From assembly GCA_003550305.1 (NCBI GenBank), contig QKYT01000030.1, positions 134,153 to 148,481 on the forward strand: a DNA stretch of 14,329 bases, in the 5' to 3' direction. Source of the DNA: Glomus cerebriforme. Taxonomy: Eukaryota > Glomeromycota > Glomeromycetes > Glomerales > Glomeraceae. The translations under genes and the position numbers were made by a program. The notes beneath the pieces were generated by a model, which searched no databases, was not told the origin of the DNA, and saw nothing but the letters and a program-made list of their open reading frames with translations. Positions 1-9,711 of the stretch are shown piece after piece (position 1 is the first letter of the stretch; each line of letters opens with the position of its first letter).

Positions 1-669
1 AATACTCCAAAATCTTTAATTAACTTAATGAATAAATGTTGGGATGCGGAGCCATTAAACCGTCCAACAATAGATAAAATAATTCAAGAATTAATATGTT
101 TTGATAAAAATGATGTTATTTTTGAAGAATTAAGAAATTATAACAATAAGATATTAGAGCAATATTTTAAATCAACNGATAAATCAGATTCAAAAATATT
201 TAATATCAGTAAATTTCATTTAACGAAACTAATAAATTATAGAGGTATAGTATTTTAATAGTATAATTTAATGTATATTTTGTTATTTTTAATATTACTA
301 AACTTTTATTAATTAATATATATAGAATCATCGCAATCTGAAGTTTTAGATTGTTGTATTTTAAATCAAACTGAAGGATCTGTTTGCGCATCTGAAAACA
401 ATGATAAAACAATTAATTCTTCAAACGAAATTGCGAATGATCAAGGTAATTTTTTATTGAATATATATCATTGTAAAATTGTATTTATACTAACAAATAT
501 TTTTAAATAGTATTAATCAATGATAATTCAGAATGTTTTGATTGCATTATTAATTCAAGTAAGTATTAAAAGTTTTAATTGTTTATATTTTAGAAGATGT
601 TAGCTGTTAATTAATTATCATTTCAATAACTTTTTAGATGATTCGACTAGTTGTGAAGAAAAACATTAG
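1..669 (+). CDS. TKL-like protein kinase, 3' part only (5' off the window)
   Basis: C-terminal end of a eukaryotic Ser/Thr-type kinase gene, open from base 1 in frame 1. The first 25 codons hold the end of the kinase C-lobe: NTPKSLINLMNKCW then EPLNRPT, the usual CW...RPT signature of subdomain XI. After it comes a family-specific tail. Exons by splice sites and frame: 1-244, 326-445, 511-558, 638-669; donors GTATAG, GTAATT, GTAAGT; acceptors all AG; every junction is phase 1. The tail reads SQSEVLDCCILNQ, then DNSECFDCIIN, ending CEEKH and TAG at 667-669. It is a close paralogue of the gene at 5890-8679 and matches it base by base from 8006 on, but its last exon has shifted frame and stops earlier. 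Base 177 is N. Catalytic residues lie off the window, so activity cannot be judged. Kinase-end assignment is firm; exon 4 is less sure. Confidence 0.85.
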
Positions 670-820
670 TAAATGTTCTGAAATTTGTATTACTATTATT
701 ACTATTTTTTTTTTATTTCTATTTTATCCCTTGTCAAACAACCGGAAGTATAGAATATAAGTTTTATTTTAAAACAGACTGGTTATGTAATTTGATAAGA
801 ATTATATTCCAATATATTCC

Positions 821-826
821 AATAAA
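821..826 (+). promoter_or_regulatory. possible poly(A) signal AATAAA
   Basis: AATAAA lies about 150 nt after the stop of the left-hand kinase gene and just past the end of the stretch shared with the second copy. In DNA this AT-rich such hexamers occur by chance, so this is only a candidate. Confidence 0.25.
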
Positions 827-829
827 GAT

Positions 830-2558
830 ATTTATATTTTATTTTTGTATAACGTTTGTTTTTGTAGATTTTAATAATTTCTTGTTGTGCATATGATATA
901 AAAATTATAAGTATTGCATGATATTTTTAATCCTATATTAATTTAGAAAAGTTTAACTATTATTAATGATTTATTTAAAGCATGAAAGCAAAATAACTAA
1001 CAATTTGTCACCTTGCAAATAATTATGGATAAATTACATCAAAAAACAATGCAATAATTATATTCTAGCGTAAGAAACTAGCTAAAATAAGTTTATTGGA
1101 TTTTTTAAATTTTATTCTATGTAATTAACTTTTGATCAAAAAGGATTCTAAATTCTAAATGAAGAAATTAATTCGATTATTATTTCTAATATTGTATCAT
1201 AATAAATCTTGTGTTAACACTGGCTATTTTTGTATTATTACCATCAATACAATAATAACGTGTTTAACATCACAGATTAAGAGACTCGAGTCTGATTTTT
1301 CTTCACAAGAAAATATCAAATACTTGTATTATATAATTAATTGAAAGACATGAAGAAGAGATTGAGGGTTCACCTTAAAAACTATTTTTTTGAAGGAGGA
1401 TTGCTTTATATATCTCTAATTTGAAAATTAAAAATAAATTTATGAATAGCTATTATTAAGGTTAATCAAAAAACTCAGAAAAAGTTAAATTTACGGCGTT
1501 ATAAATTCTTTTTTTTTTCTTTTTCGCTTCCTTTATTTTAAATTACTTCTTCATATTACAACAAATTAATCTTTTAATTCATTTATTAATACCTCTTTAA
1601 AAGCCCTTAACTTTAGTAAAATGACTTTAAAATGTGACGAGATTTGATATTTTGTTTTATTAAAAAATCTTTTAACTAGTAATACTTAAACTGTTAAATT
1701 AAACTGTTTATGTTTGATTGCTGTAATAAATATATCATACTTTTGACGTTCAGCCAAAAATTTTAAGTTTTTATTTTCTTCGATTCCAAATATAGATTAT
1801 TATTATTATATTGCGGCGGATTTATGAAATTAAGCAAATATTTGGTCATCAAATTTGGGATACCCAATCATAAATTTGATTTAAGTTTCCAAATTTATTA
1901 TTACCCAATTTTCCTATTACGTTATTATTTGATATATTAACAGTTAATACTGTCATTCGATTGGAAAATATGTTAATAAAACAAAATTAGATAAAGATTG
2001 CTTCTTATTTTATCGCTGTTTTCAAAAATATGTGAATCTTTAACATCCAGATTTTTTAAAAAATTGAGGTTTAAAAATAAACAAACATAATAAAATAATC
2101 AAATTTACAAATTTTTGTTTATATTGATCACTTGAGCTCAGAATTTACATCATGTCAGATATATGAATTATGAAAGTTGTTCCATATTAGTGTCATAATA
2201 ATAATAAGAAAATAATATTCTAATGATCTAACTTCTGTTAAAATAATAATGATTAATTTGCTTCAATTTAATTGGTTCGCTACAGGTAAAAGTTATCATA
2301 TTTAATACTACATATATAAAAAATAATTTTCAATGATGGCAGTGCAACCTAATAATTTACATGGAAAATCATGGTAAAACCGAGTATACAAAAATATTTA
2401 AGTAAATGCATTAATATTTTATTACATAAATAATAGAAAAATAGATATAAGTTTTTATTAAAATATTTGGAAAAAAATTCTTAAACAAACTGTAAAATAA
2501 GGTATAAGAAAAATAATAATATAATAAATAATAACATTTCATACTGCACTGACAAAAT
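830..2558. other. AT-rich intergenic stretch, no supportable gene
   Basis: About 1.7 kb between the kinase 3' end and the end of the minus-strand Hsp70-like gene. I see no tRNA-like B box, no family motif and no splice-consistent exon chain. An open frame at 1159-1344 (+) has short protein-like stretches (KRLESDFSSQENIKYLY) but low-complexity surroundings and no family signature. A 13-bp palindrome TTGGGATACCCAA sits near 1855-1867. The stretch probably holds the 3' UTRs of the two convergent genes plus decayed sequence. Confidence 0.5.
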
Positions 2559-5113
2559 TTATCCAATATCAAGTACAGTTTCATATTTACAACCAGTTTT
2601 AACGTTTTGAGCAATAACATTAATTTTCATATTATCGAAAATTAAAGTAATTGAAATAGCATCTTTTTTACTAAGTATAGCGGCATTAATTTTAAGCTTA
2701 CTCAATAAATTTATTTCAGGAGAATCACAATATTTCACATCATATTCATTTGTAACAAATAAATCTAAACTATTTCGTGATATGAATCTTGAACTAAAAA
2801 CCGTTGAAATTCCTGTATTAATAGGAATTTCATCCCCTCGTTTAGCTATTCGTAAAAAAATATTAATCATTCCATCTGGGAGTTTACGTTCAATCGGATC
2901 ACTATGATTCCACTTGCGAGTAACTTTAATTCCTAAAGGAAATAAACTAATTATTTATTTTTTTACTAAAAAGCATATTTTTTTTAATTAAATATAAACT
3001 TACCGTATGTCTTATTAAAAACACGTGAGGAATTGACTATTCTATGCATATTTAGCTCATCTGTTTCACCATACATAAGACCATATATNCGTTTAGCTAT
3101 TCGTAAAAAAATATTAATCATTCCATCTGGGAGTTTACGTTCAATCGGATCACTATGATTCCACTTGCGAGTAACTTTAATTCCTAAAGGAAATAAACTA
3201 ATTATTTATTTTTTTACTAAAAAGCATATTTTTTTAAATTAAATATAAACTTACCGTATGTCTTATTAAAAACACGTGAGGAATTGACTATTCTATGCAT
3301 ATTTAGCTCATCTGTTTCACCATACATAAGACCATATNTTACAGCTAATTCAACAAGCCAAGTTTTAAATAAAACATTAGGTTAATNAAAGAAAAGGCGT
3401 TAAAATTATATAATCATAAAACATCTCACCTCCTTTAACAGTTACTGGCAATGAATTTGCCGGAATATTTATTATTTGACTGAATTCTTGTTTAATTCTT
3501 GTTTGTAAATAATTTGATTGACTAAACCCACCAACAAGAAATATGGTTTCAACATTGTTAATTATATATAGATGTGAACGAATTAAATGTAAAATTCTTT
3601 CTATTACTGGATCAAACATTGCTTTAACATCTTCAAATGTTAATTCCANANNCCAATCTTGATCTTNCAACTGTTCACGTTCTGAATCTTTAACATATTG
3701 TTTAATAGCCGGACATAATTCTAAATAATTAAGATATATTATATAAGAAATTTAGTTTAAAATTTAAAAAGGNAAATTATTTATTTGTTACCATCAAAAT
3801 CCAGATCGAATGGGTTATAATCTTTTTGTTGACCAGTAAATTGGAATTTGACATTTACACAAAACTCTTTTACCATATATTGAAATTGTCCATAATGATT
3901 ANTCCTAAAAAGATCAATTGCTGATAGACCAACTTTACGACCAACGAATTTAATAAATTCATCATCAATAAAACTTCCACCACAATAGTCTACAATTCTT
4001 CCAGTAATATCACCAATTTTTTTATCATCATAAATTGTTTGTGTTGTTATATCTATTGTCTTATAGCCGCAATTAACAACCATAAATGATGCTAGAGAAT
4101 AAAGAATGAACAAATTTTTGAGTCTATATTTTTAAAGTGGTCCCCAAAATTTAATTAGAATGATTTACTTACTACCAACACTAATATTAGATTCATTTAA
4201 ATTTGAATTTATACAATAAAATGAATTAGCTTCGTCTAATAAATAATGAATCATGAGTTACATAATATGCCATGTACAGTAGCAAACACATAAAAATATA
4301 TTATACTTACGTTTAGTTATAAATACTAGCCTTGAACTATTTTTGTAACTAGTTAGATCAGCATTATATGCACATGTGCGCATNATATCTTTGGCTTTTT
4401 CATCATATTCAGTTGAAACCTACAAATCAATTTAAAATTATGTTATTAATCATAAAATTATCCAACAAAGAATTTTTTTTTAAGAAAAAAGAAATATTTT
4501 AATACCGGCATTACAAATAAAACGTGACTATAAAAGTCAATGCCGTTAATGCCTGAATAATGAGAATTTATAGTCTCTTTAATGAGTTTACCCATTTCTC
4601 TAAGATAATCTGTAATGGCTTGTTTATAACTCAAACCATTTGGTAAAGGAGGATAATTTTCTATTTTACTTAAATATAATAAAAAATTTTCTACAGGTTT
4701 TATATTAGAAAATTTCCTTGGTCGTTCATGTAATGCCGAGTAACCCCAAGATATCAAATTAAATGATTCATCATATTTTAGAACTGTTGGAGTTTTATAA
4801 TTAAGACAATTTTGCCAATGATCATGTACTGTTATGTAATTTGGCGTCGATTTATGAGCGTAAGCAAAAGTCTGATAATAGAACGATGTTATAAAATAAC
4901 TTAATAATTGATAACTTTTTAGAATTTAATTTATTTTTGAAAGAAAAATGAAAACTTACTGAATATTTTATCCCAAAATCTTTTAAAATAATAAAATTCC
5001 GAATTAAAAATAATAAATCAATGCATCATTTCCTACTTTTCTTTTTTTTTTTAACAATCTAAATTATATTTACCTAAGCCTACAATAATACGAATATTTT
5101 CCTGCCACGACAT
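2559..5113 (-). CDS. HSPA12-type Hsp70-like ATPase-domain protein
   Basis: Member of the actin-fold Hsp70/HSPA12 family expanded in Rhizophagus; probably cytosolic, as there is no signal peptide or membrane span. Exons on the minus strand: 5113-5074, 4979-4960 (20-nt microexon), 4871-4506, 4419-4311, 4235-4173, 4091-3792, 3720-3430, 3344-3255, 3183-3004, 2932-2559. They sum to 1833 nt (610 aa) and all junctions keep frame. ATG at 5113 gives MSWQENIRIIVGL. Phosphate-1 loop: DFGIKYS (res. 14-20), then TFAYAH, against the usual DFGTTYSGFAYAH. Phosphate-2 loop: VVNCGYKTIDIT (res. 204-214) against VVDCGGGTVDLT. Family motifs NHYGQFQYMVKEFC and the adenosine motif FLVGGFSQSNYLQTRIK (about res. 361) are intact. 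Residues of exon 8 and exon 9 are repeated by a 251-bp tandem duplication, so the true protein may be about 550 aa. Ns at 3338, 3649-3652, 3667, 3902 and 4384 blur single residues. ATP hydrolysis may be weakened; that is inference. Confidence 0.88.
2839..3340. repeat. 251-bp tandem direct duplication inside the Hsp70-like gene
   Basis: Unit 1 is 2839-3089, unit 2 is 3090-3340. By eye they differ only at one T/A in a T-run and around the single N at each unit end (3089, 3338). Each unit covers the end of one exon, a 71-nt intron and the start of the next. On the minus strand the junction joins IAKR directly to YGLMYGETDEL in frame, adding 180 coding nt (60 residues). Near identity including the intron, an N at each junction and a length near a common read length make an assembly artefact as likely as a recent real duplication. 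Confidence 0.95.
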
Positions 5114-5151
5114 AATTTCCAAGAAAAAAAGTTTTTTTTTGTATAGTATTT

Positions 5152-5160
5152 CTTTATATA
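5152..5160 (-). promoter_or_regulatory. possible TATA element of the Hsp70-like gene
   Basis: On the minus strand TATATAAAG lies about 40 nt upstream of the ATG at 5113, followed by an A-rich leader. Position and sequence fit a fungal core promoter, but such strings are frequent here. No heat-shock element (alternating nGAAn blocks) is evident upstream. Confidence 0.35.
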
Positions 5161-5439
5161 TCACTCGATTTGTCTAATTTAGAGATGATCGTCGATTCGG
5201 TTAATCAGCTGAATTGGAATAAGGCTAGTGCGGGTAAATTTTTTTCGCCATGCTGCGGCAAATCAAGGTATTTTTTTTAAAATTTATAAAAAATAACAAA
5301 TGAAATAATTTTTCTACCGAAACGAGAATTCGAAATGGATAGGTGAATCGAGGGGTAGGCTTGATTTTTTTATTTTCTATGATTATGATATAATAATTCC
5401 TTTTTTTACACTTTAGCTTCAAAATGGAAATTTCGATGA

Positions 5440-5632
5440 ATAAAATCACAAAATCAATACCATAAACACGTAAAAGATTATTTCCAATTGAATTAAATCC
5501 AATAGAAGATTGTTACCTTTAATTAAAATTAAACTTGCTATTTGACCTTTAAAATGAATTATTACTAATCCCATCACGACTATCATGATAAATAAGTTCA
5601 AATTTGTAATGTGAATCATTGATCGCAATAAT
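5440..5632 (-). pseudogene. probable TLDc-domain relic
   Basis: Three minus-strand frames together resemble a TLDc domain, the fold of TBC/LysM-type oxidation-resistance proteins and a family expanded in Rhizophagus. Reading downwards: KFELIYHDSRDGISNNSF at about 5602-5550, then a stop; KGQIASLILIKGNN at about 5552-5511 in another frame; GFNSIGNN then YGIDFVI at about 5505-5446 in a third. The family pattern is roughly 'LLYRGSRDGFT..FH..CD.KGPT..LIK..GxxxGGYNPIGW...YG.T.DSFIF'. The piece between SF and KG is missing, and at least two frameshifts break it. No intron signals explain the frame changes. It lies directly upstream of the Hsp70-like gene on the same strand and upstream of the plus-strand kinase gene. 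Assignment rests on short motifs only. Confidence 0.42.
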
Positions 5633-5889
5633 ATTTTAATTCACACCACATGCACTTTCGATTGTAGCATGACATAAAACAAAATTTAGACAATTAGATG
5701 TTTTTATAGAATATTTTTAAAATTCAAATGAAATTATTTTTATTTAATAGGAGAAAAAAAAAAGAAAATTATAAAAATAGTTACCTAAACTTTTACTTAA
5801 CTATTGTTTCTTCAACTTTGTTAATATAACTTTTGAACTCAATTCTTCTTGATTTAAAATTTCATTTAATAATCAATTTTTTTTTGTAA

Positions 5890-8679
5890 TTAATTGAATG
5901 GATACCTTATAGCAACCTTAAAAATATTACACATATTATTGATGAAAAATATTCAAGTTTGTATAATGCTACATGGTCAAATGGTCATATCGATTATTGG
6001 GATAAAGAATCTCTTAACTGGAGTCGAAAAATTAAAAACTTGAAAATATTACTAATGAATTTACATAGTACTCCTCCCAAGCATAGTGCGATCGATATTC
6101 CAGGAGATGGATTACTTGATTATATATATAAAGTAAGTTTGTTTATAATGTCTTAATTGATTAAATCTTTTAATTTGCAATGAGCCATTAATATTTAAAT
6201 TAATAGGTATTAAATGCAACAGGAAGATATTATAGATGTTATGGAATATCTGAAAACCCAACATTCATATTAGTATTCGATTATATTCAAGCTGATAATC
6301 AAAATTTATGTGTTTGTCAATTGTTACTCGATTTTTTTGACTGGTGTAAGAGTTGTAAATTAAAGCATTTTCAATTAAATTATGGAGAATTTCCAAGTGA
6401 TAATAATGAAATTGATAAATTTCTTAAGGATAATTATTGTGAAAGTAAAGAGCCAGAAGAATTAATTGAATGGGTACCTTATAATGAACTTAAAAATATT
6501 ACAAAGATTGAATCAATCTTTTATAGTGCTAGATGGTTGAATGGCCATATTTGTGATTGGAGTATAGATAGATGGATTCGAAATGATAAATACGTAATAC
6601 TAATGAATTTTGAAAGTTTAAATGATTTATTTAATTATGGATATGAAGTAAGTCATTTTGAAACATTAATCTTTGACTTTTAATCTTTAACTAATTGAAT
6701 TTAATTACGATTTATTGTAGATAATTAAAAATGCACAAATGAAAACTTTTAAACCTCATAAACTTTTTGGAATATCTAAAGATCCAATGTCATTTAATTT
6801 TATATTAATATTTGAGAATACGTCCGATTTTTCAAAATTTTTACATGAAGTAAGTTTTTAATAATTCTTTAATATATTTATTCATTTTTTAAAATATTAT
6901 ATTAATTTATTTAATTTTATAAGTCAACATATTGTCGTAAAATTTTTGGAATTTCCAAAGATCCAAAATATAATTATGTTTTGGTGACTTACTATTCAAA
7001 AAGTAGTGTTTCTCAATCCTTATGTTTTAATTGTCAACACAAAAAAATATTTTTTAATTGGTGTGATGGTTGTAAAATAGAACACTTTAATTCTAATTAT
7101 AGTAACCTTCCAAATGATAATAATGATCTTAATGCCATTCTTAAGGATAATTATTGTAAAAGCAATAACACAAGTGAATTTATTGAATGGATTCCTTATA
7201 ATTCATTAATTGATATTACATTTATTGATCAAGGAGGTTTTTCAAAAGTATATAGTGCTTTATGGTTAAGTAATAATTTATATGAATGGAATCATGCAGA
7301 TTTAGAATGGAAGCGTCTTAGTGGATACAAACCTGTAGCTTTAAAAGTTCTTGAAAGTTATTATAATATTTCAGAATTTTTACGAGAAGTAAGTTTTAAA
7401 ATTGTTATAATTCTTTTTTATTAATATTTATTTATAATTTATCTTATTTATAGGTACAATCTTATTATAAAATAGGATTTTCTCATAAAATTACTAAGCT
7501 TTATGGTATATCAAAAGATCCAAATACACAAAATTATATTCTAGTATTGGAATATGTGAAATATGGAAGCTTACGAAAATTTTTGGATAAACACAATAAA
7601 TATTTACTTACGTCATATAAGATTAAAATATTAAAAAACATTGCTGAAGGTATTAATGAAATCCATTCAAAAGGATTAATTCATCAAGATATTCATTCTG
7701 GAAATATTTTAAATACAGATTTTGATAATATTAGAATAACGGATCTTGGTTTAAGTAAATTTGTGGATCAAACATCAAATAATGATAATAATGAAAAAGA
7801 AAAAAGAATTTATGGAAATTTACCTTATATTGCTCCAGAAGTATTTCAAGGTCAACTATATACTCAAAAAGCAGATATTTATTCATTTGGAATTATAATT
7901 AATGAAGTTTTTACTGGGAAAAGACCTTTTTACAATATGTTTGATGATGAATTGAAAATTATTATAGATATTTGTAAAAATAACTTAAGGCCAAAAATTT
8001 ATGAAAATACTCCAAAATCTTTAATTGACTTATTAAATAAATGTTGGAATGCGGAACCTTCAAATCGTCCAACAACAGATGAAATAATTCAAAAATTAAC
8101 TTATTTTGAAGCTGATGATATTATTTTTAAAGAATTGAGAAATTTTAATAATGAAATATTAGAGCAATATTTTAAATCAACTGATAATAAATCAGATTTA
8201 AAAATATTACAAATCAGTAAATTACATTCAATAAAACTAGTAAATTCAACAGGTACAGTGTATTTAGTATACATTTTGTTATATTTAACATATATTTAAC
8301 TTATATTAATTATTATAGAATTATCACAATCTGAAGTTTTAGACTGTTGTATTTTGAATCAAATTGAAGGATCTGTTTATACAACTAAAAACAATAATCA
8401 AACAATTAATTCTTCAAGTGCAAACAAACTTACAAATGATCAAGGTAATTTGTTATTAATTATATCATTGTAAAATTGTATTTATGCTAACAAAAAATTT
8501 TTTAAATAGTATTAACCACAGATAATTCAGAATGTTTTGATTGTATTATTAATTCAAGTAAGTATTAAAGCCTTTTATTGTTCATATTTTTGAAATATTA
8601 ATTGTTAATTTTTATCATTTTAATGGACTTTTAAGATGATTCAACTAATTGTGAAGAAAATATTAGTATATTGTTATAA
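5890..8679 (+). CDS. TKL-like kinase with tandem degenerate N-lobe repeats, 5' end missing
   Basis: Eight exons: 5890-6132, 6207-6647, 6721-6849, 6924-7388, 7454-8252, 8319-8444, 8510-8557, 8636-8679. They give 2295 nt (764 codons plus stop), in frame throughout; the first four junctions are phase 0, the last three phase 1. Numbering from the codon at 5890: degenerate N-lobe A (EWIPYSNL onward, res. 3-81) with hinge CYGISENP (res. 92); Cys leader CVC..FFDWCKSC and degenerate N-lobe B (EWVPYN, res. 170); hinge FGISKDP (exon 3); a second hinge FGISKDP (exon 4); Cys leader CFNC..FFNWCDGC (res. 305-321); then a full kinase with EWIPYN, DQGGFSKVY (res. 373), VALK (Lys 412), catalytic loop HQDIHSGN (Asp 505), DLG (Asp 523), APE (res. 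553), and RPT. Catalytic residues are present; the HRD Arg is Gln. The tail is Cys-rich. A TAA at 5887-5889 and no upstream AG leave the start unknown; the first in-frame ATG is 6055. It may be a truncated gene. Confidence 0.85.
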
Positions 8680-8800
8680 TTTGTATTAATATAAGAAAAA
8701 TATGATTATTTTATTTTATTTTATCTCTTGTCAAACAACTGGAAGTATGGAACGTAAGATTTATTTCAAAACTGGCCAGTTATGTAATTTGACAAAAATT
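8006..8800 (+). repeat. diverged duplicate of bases 1-806 (kinase 3' end and 3' UTR)
   Basis: Base 1 aligns with 8006 and similarity runs through the kinase end, three introns and the 3' flank to about 806/8800, e.g. CTTGTCAAACAAC shared after both stops. Introns and UTR are also similar, so this is a genomic duplication, not just shared protein sequence. Its left extent is unknown because copy 1 is cut by the window edge. Confidence 0.9.
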
Positions 8801-8937
8801 AAAAATATTATATTTATTTAACACTTTTATAAATGTTTGATGAAATTTTGGAAGTTTGATATTTCAGACTTAGTTTTATAACATCAGGAGTCTATGTGAT
8901 GAGATATATGTGAAAATAATTGGGGATGCTAATCTCT

Positions 8938-9062
8938 GTTGTAGTCCAAACTTTATCATGTCCCAAATCAACCCATCGGCCTAAATTAAGACAGTATCAA
9001 CGATACTTTCCTAATTTAGGCCGATGGGTTGATTTTGGACATAAGTCGATTTGGGCTACAAC
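8938..9062. repeat. foldback / MITE-like inverted repeat
   Basis: Two 61-nt arms (8938-8998 and 9002-9062) are reverse complements around a 3-nt loop AAC, with about 51 of 61 positions pairing and an uninterrupted central 24-bp run (AAATCAACCCATCGGCCTAA and the next 4 bases). The outer part, around GTTGTAG / CTACAAC, also pairs. It is more GC-rich than its surroundings. No open frame spans it and no clear target-site duplication is visible. It could be a non-autonomous transposon remnant or give a long hairpin RNA. Confidence 0.85.
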
Positions 9063-9711
9063 ATCTCCACTTCATCAAGATCTGCGCGTCAAAAAATAAA
9101 CAGAAATCTCCTGTTACTAGAAATTTGCACATAAAACTTTGAATAAATCCATAATTTTTTCCAATTTAAATGGTTGAACTGAGAATTTTTTACTTATTAT
9201 TATTATTATTTATTTACCTTAATTTACATTATATTTTCTATTTATTAAAAATTTATAGCAAAACTTTAATGTATTAAAATAAAGAAATGATTTTTTTTAA
9301 ATGTGAAAATTCTTTAAATTTGTACAATAGCAAAACACCACATTTTTTTTAATATGCAAATTACCGAATTATTGCTTTTTAGTGAAGATTCTTCATAATT
9401 ACCAAAGAATTCCACAATTATCTTGGTGGAACCCTTCAACGAAATGTTTTCTCGAATATTTTTTGTTTCGACGCCCATATTTTTAAAATAATGTACAGTA
9501 TGTATTTCTAAATAAAATATCGTAGAAATTGTGAAAATGTTTGAAAAATTGTAATAAATAGTTAAAGTACAATTATATATAAATAACCTTTCAATGAGTG
9601 AATGATGAGATCATCATTACTTAAAATCGCATCTTGTCAGGTATCTAAATTTATCCATAAAAGAAATAAAATAAAAGGAAACTGAATAGATCACTAAAAT
9701 CAATTGACAAA

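Noticed and set aside
206..412. 68-codon minus frame
   Set aside because: Lies antisense to the spliced tail of the left-hand kinase gene, hydrophobic and low-complexity.
1159..1344. 61-codon plus frame
   Set aside because: No recognisable motif or start context, and AT-biased composition; a small protein-like part is not enough for a gene call.
2411..2620. 69-codon minus frame with many Tyr/Phe/Leu
   Set aside because: Overlaps the end of the Hsp70-like gene in another frame and runs into AT-rich 3' flank.
4458..4505. Reading Hsp70-like exon 3 onward past MPV into LKYFFFLKKKFF
   Set aside because: Intron sequence: the GTATTA donor after ATGCCG joins VSTEYDEKAKD at 4419, matching the family.
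5225..5449. 74-codon minus frame downstream of the TLDc relic
   Set aside because: Part of it may be decayed TLDc sequence, but no motif in it is convincing on its own.
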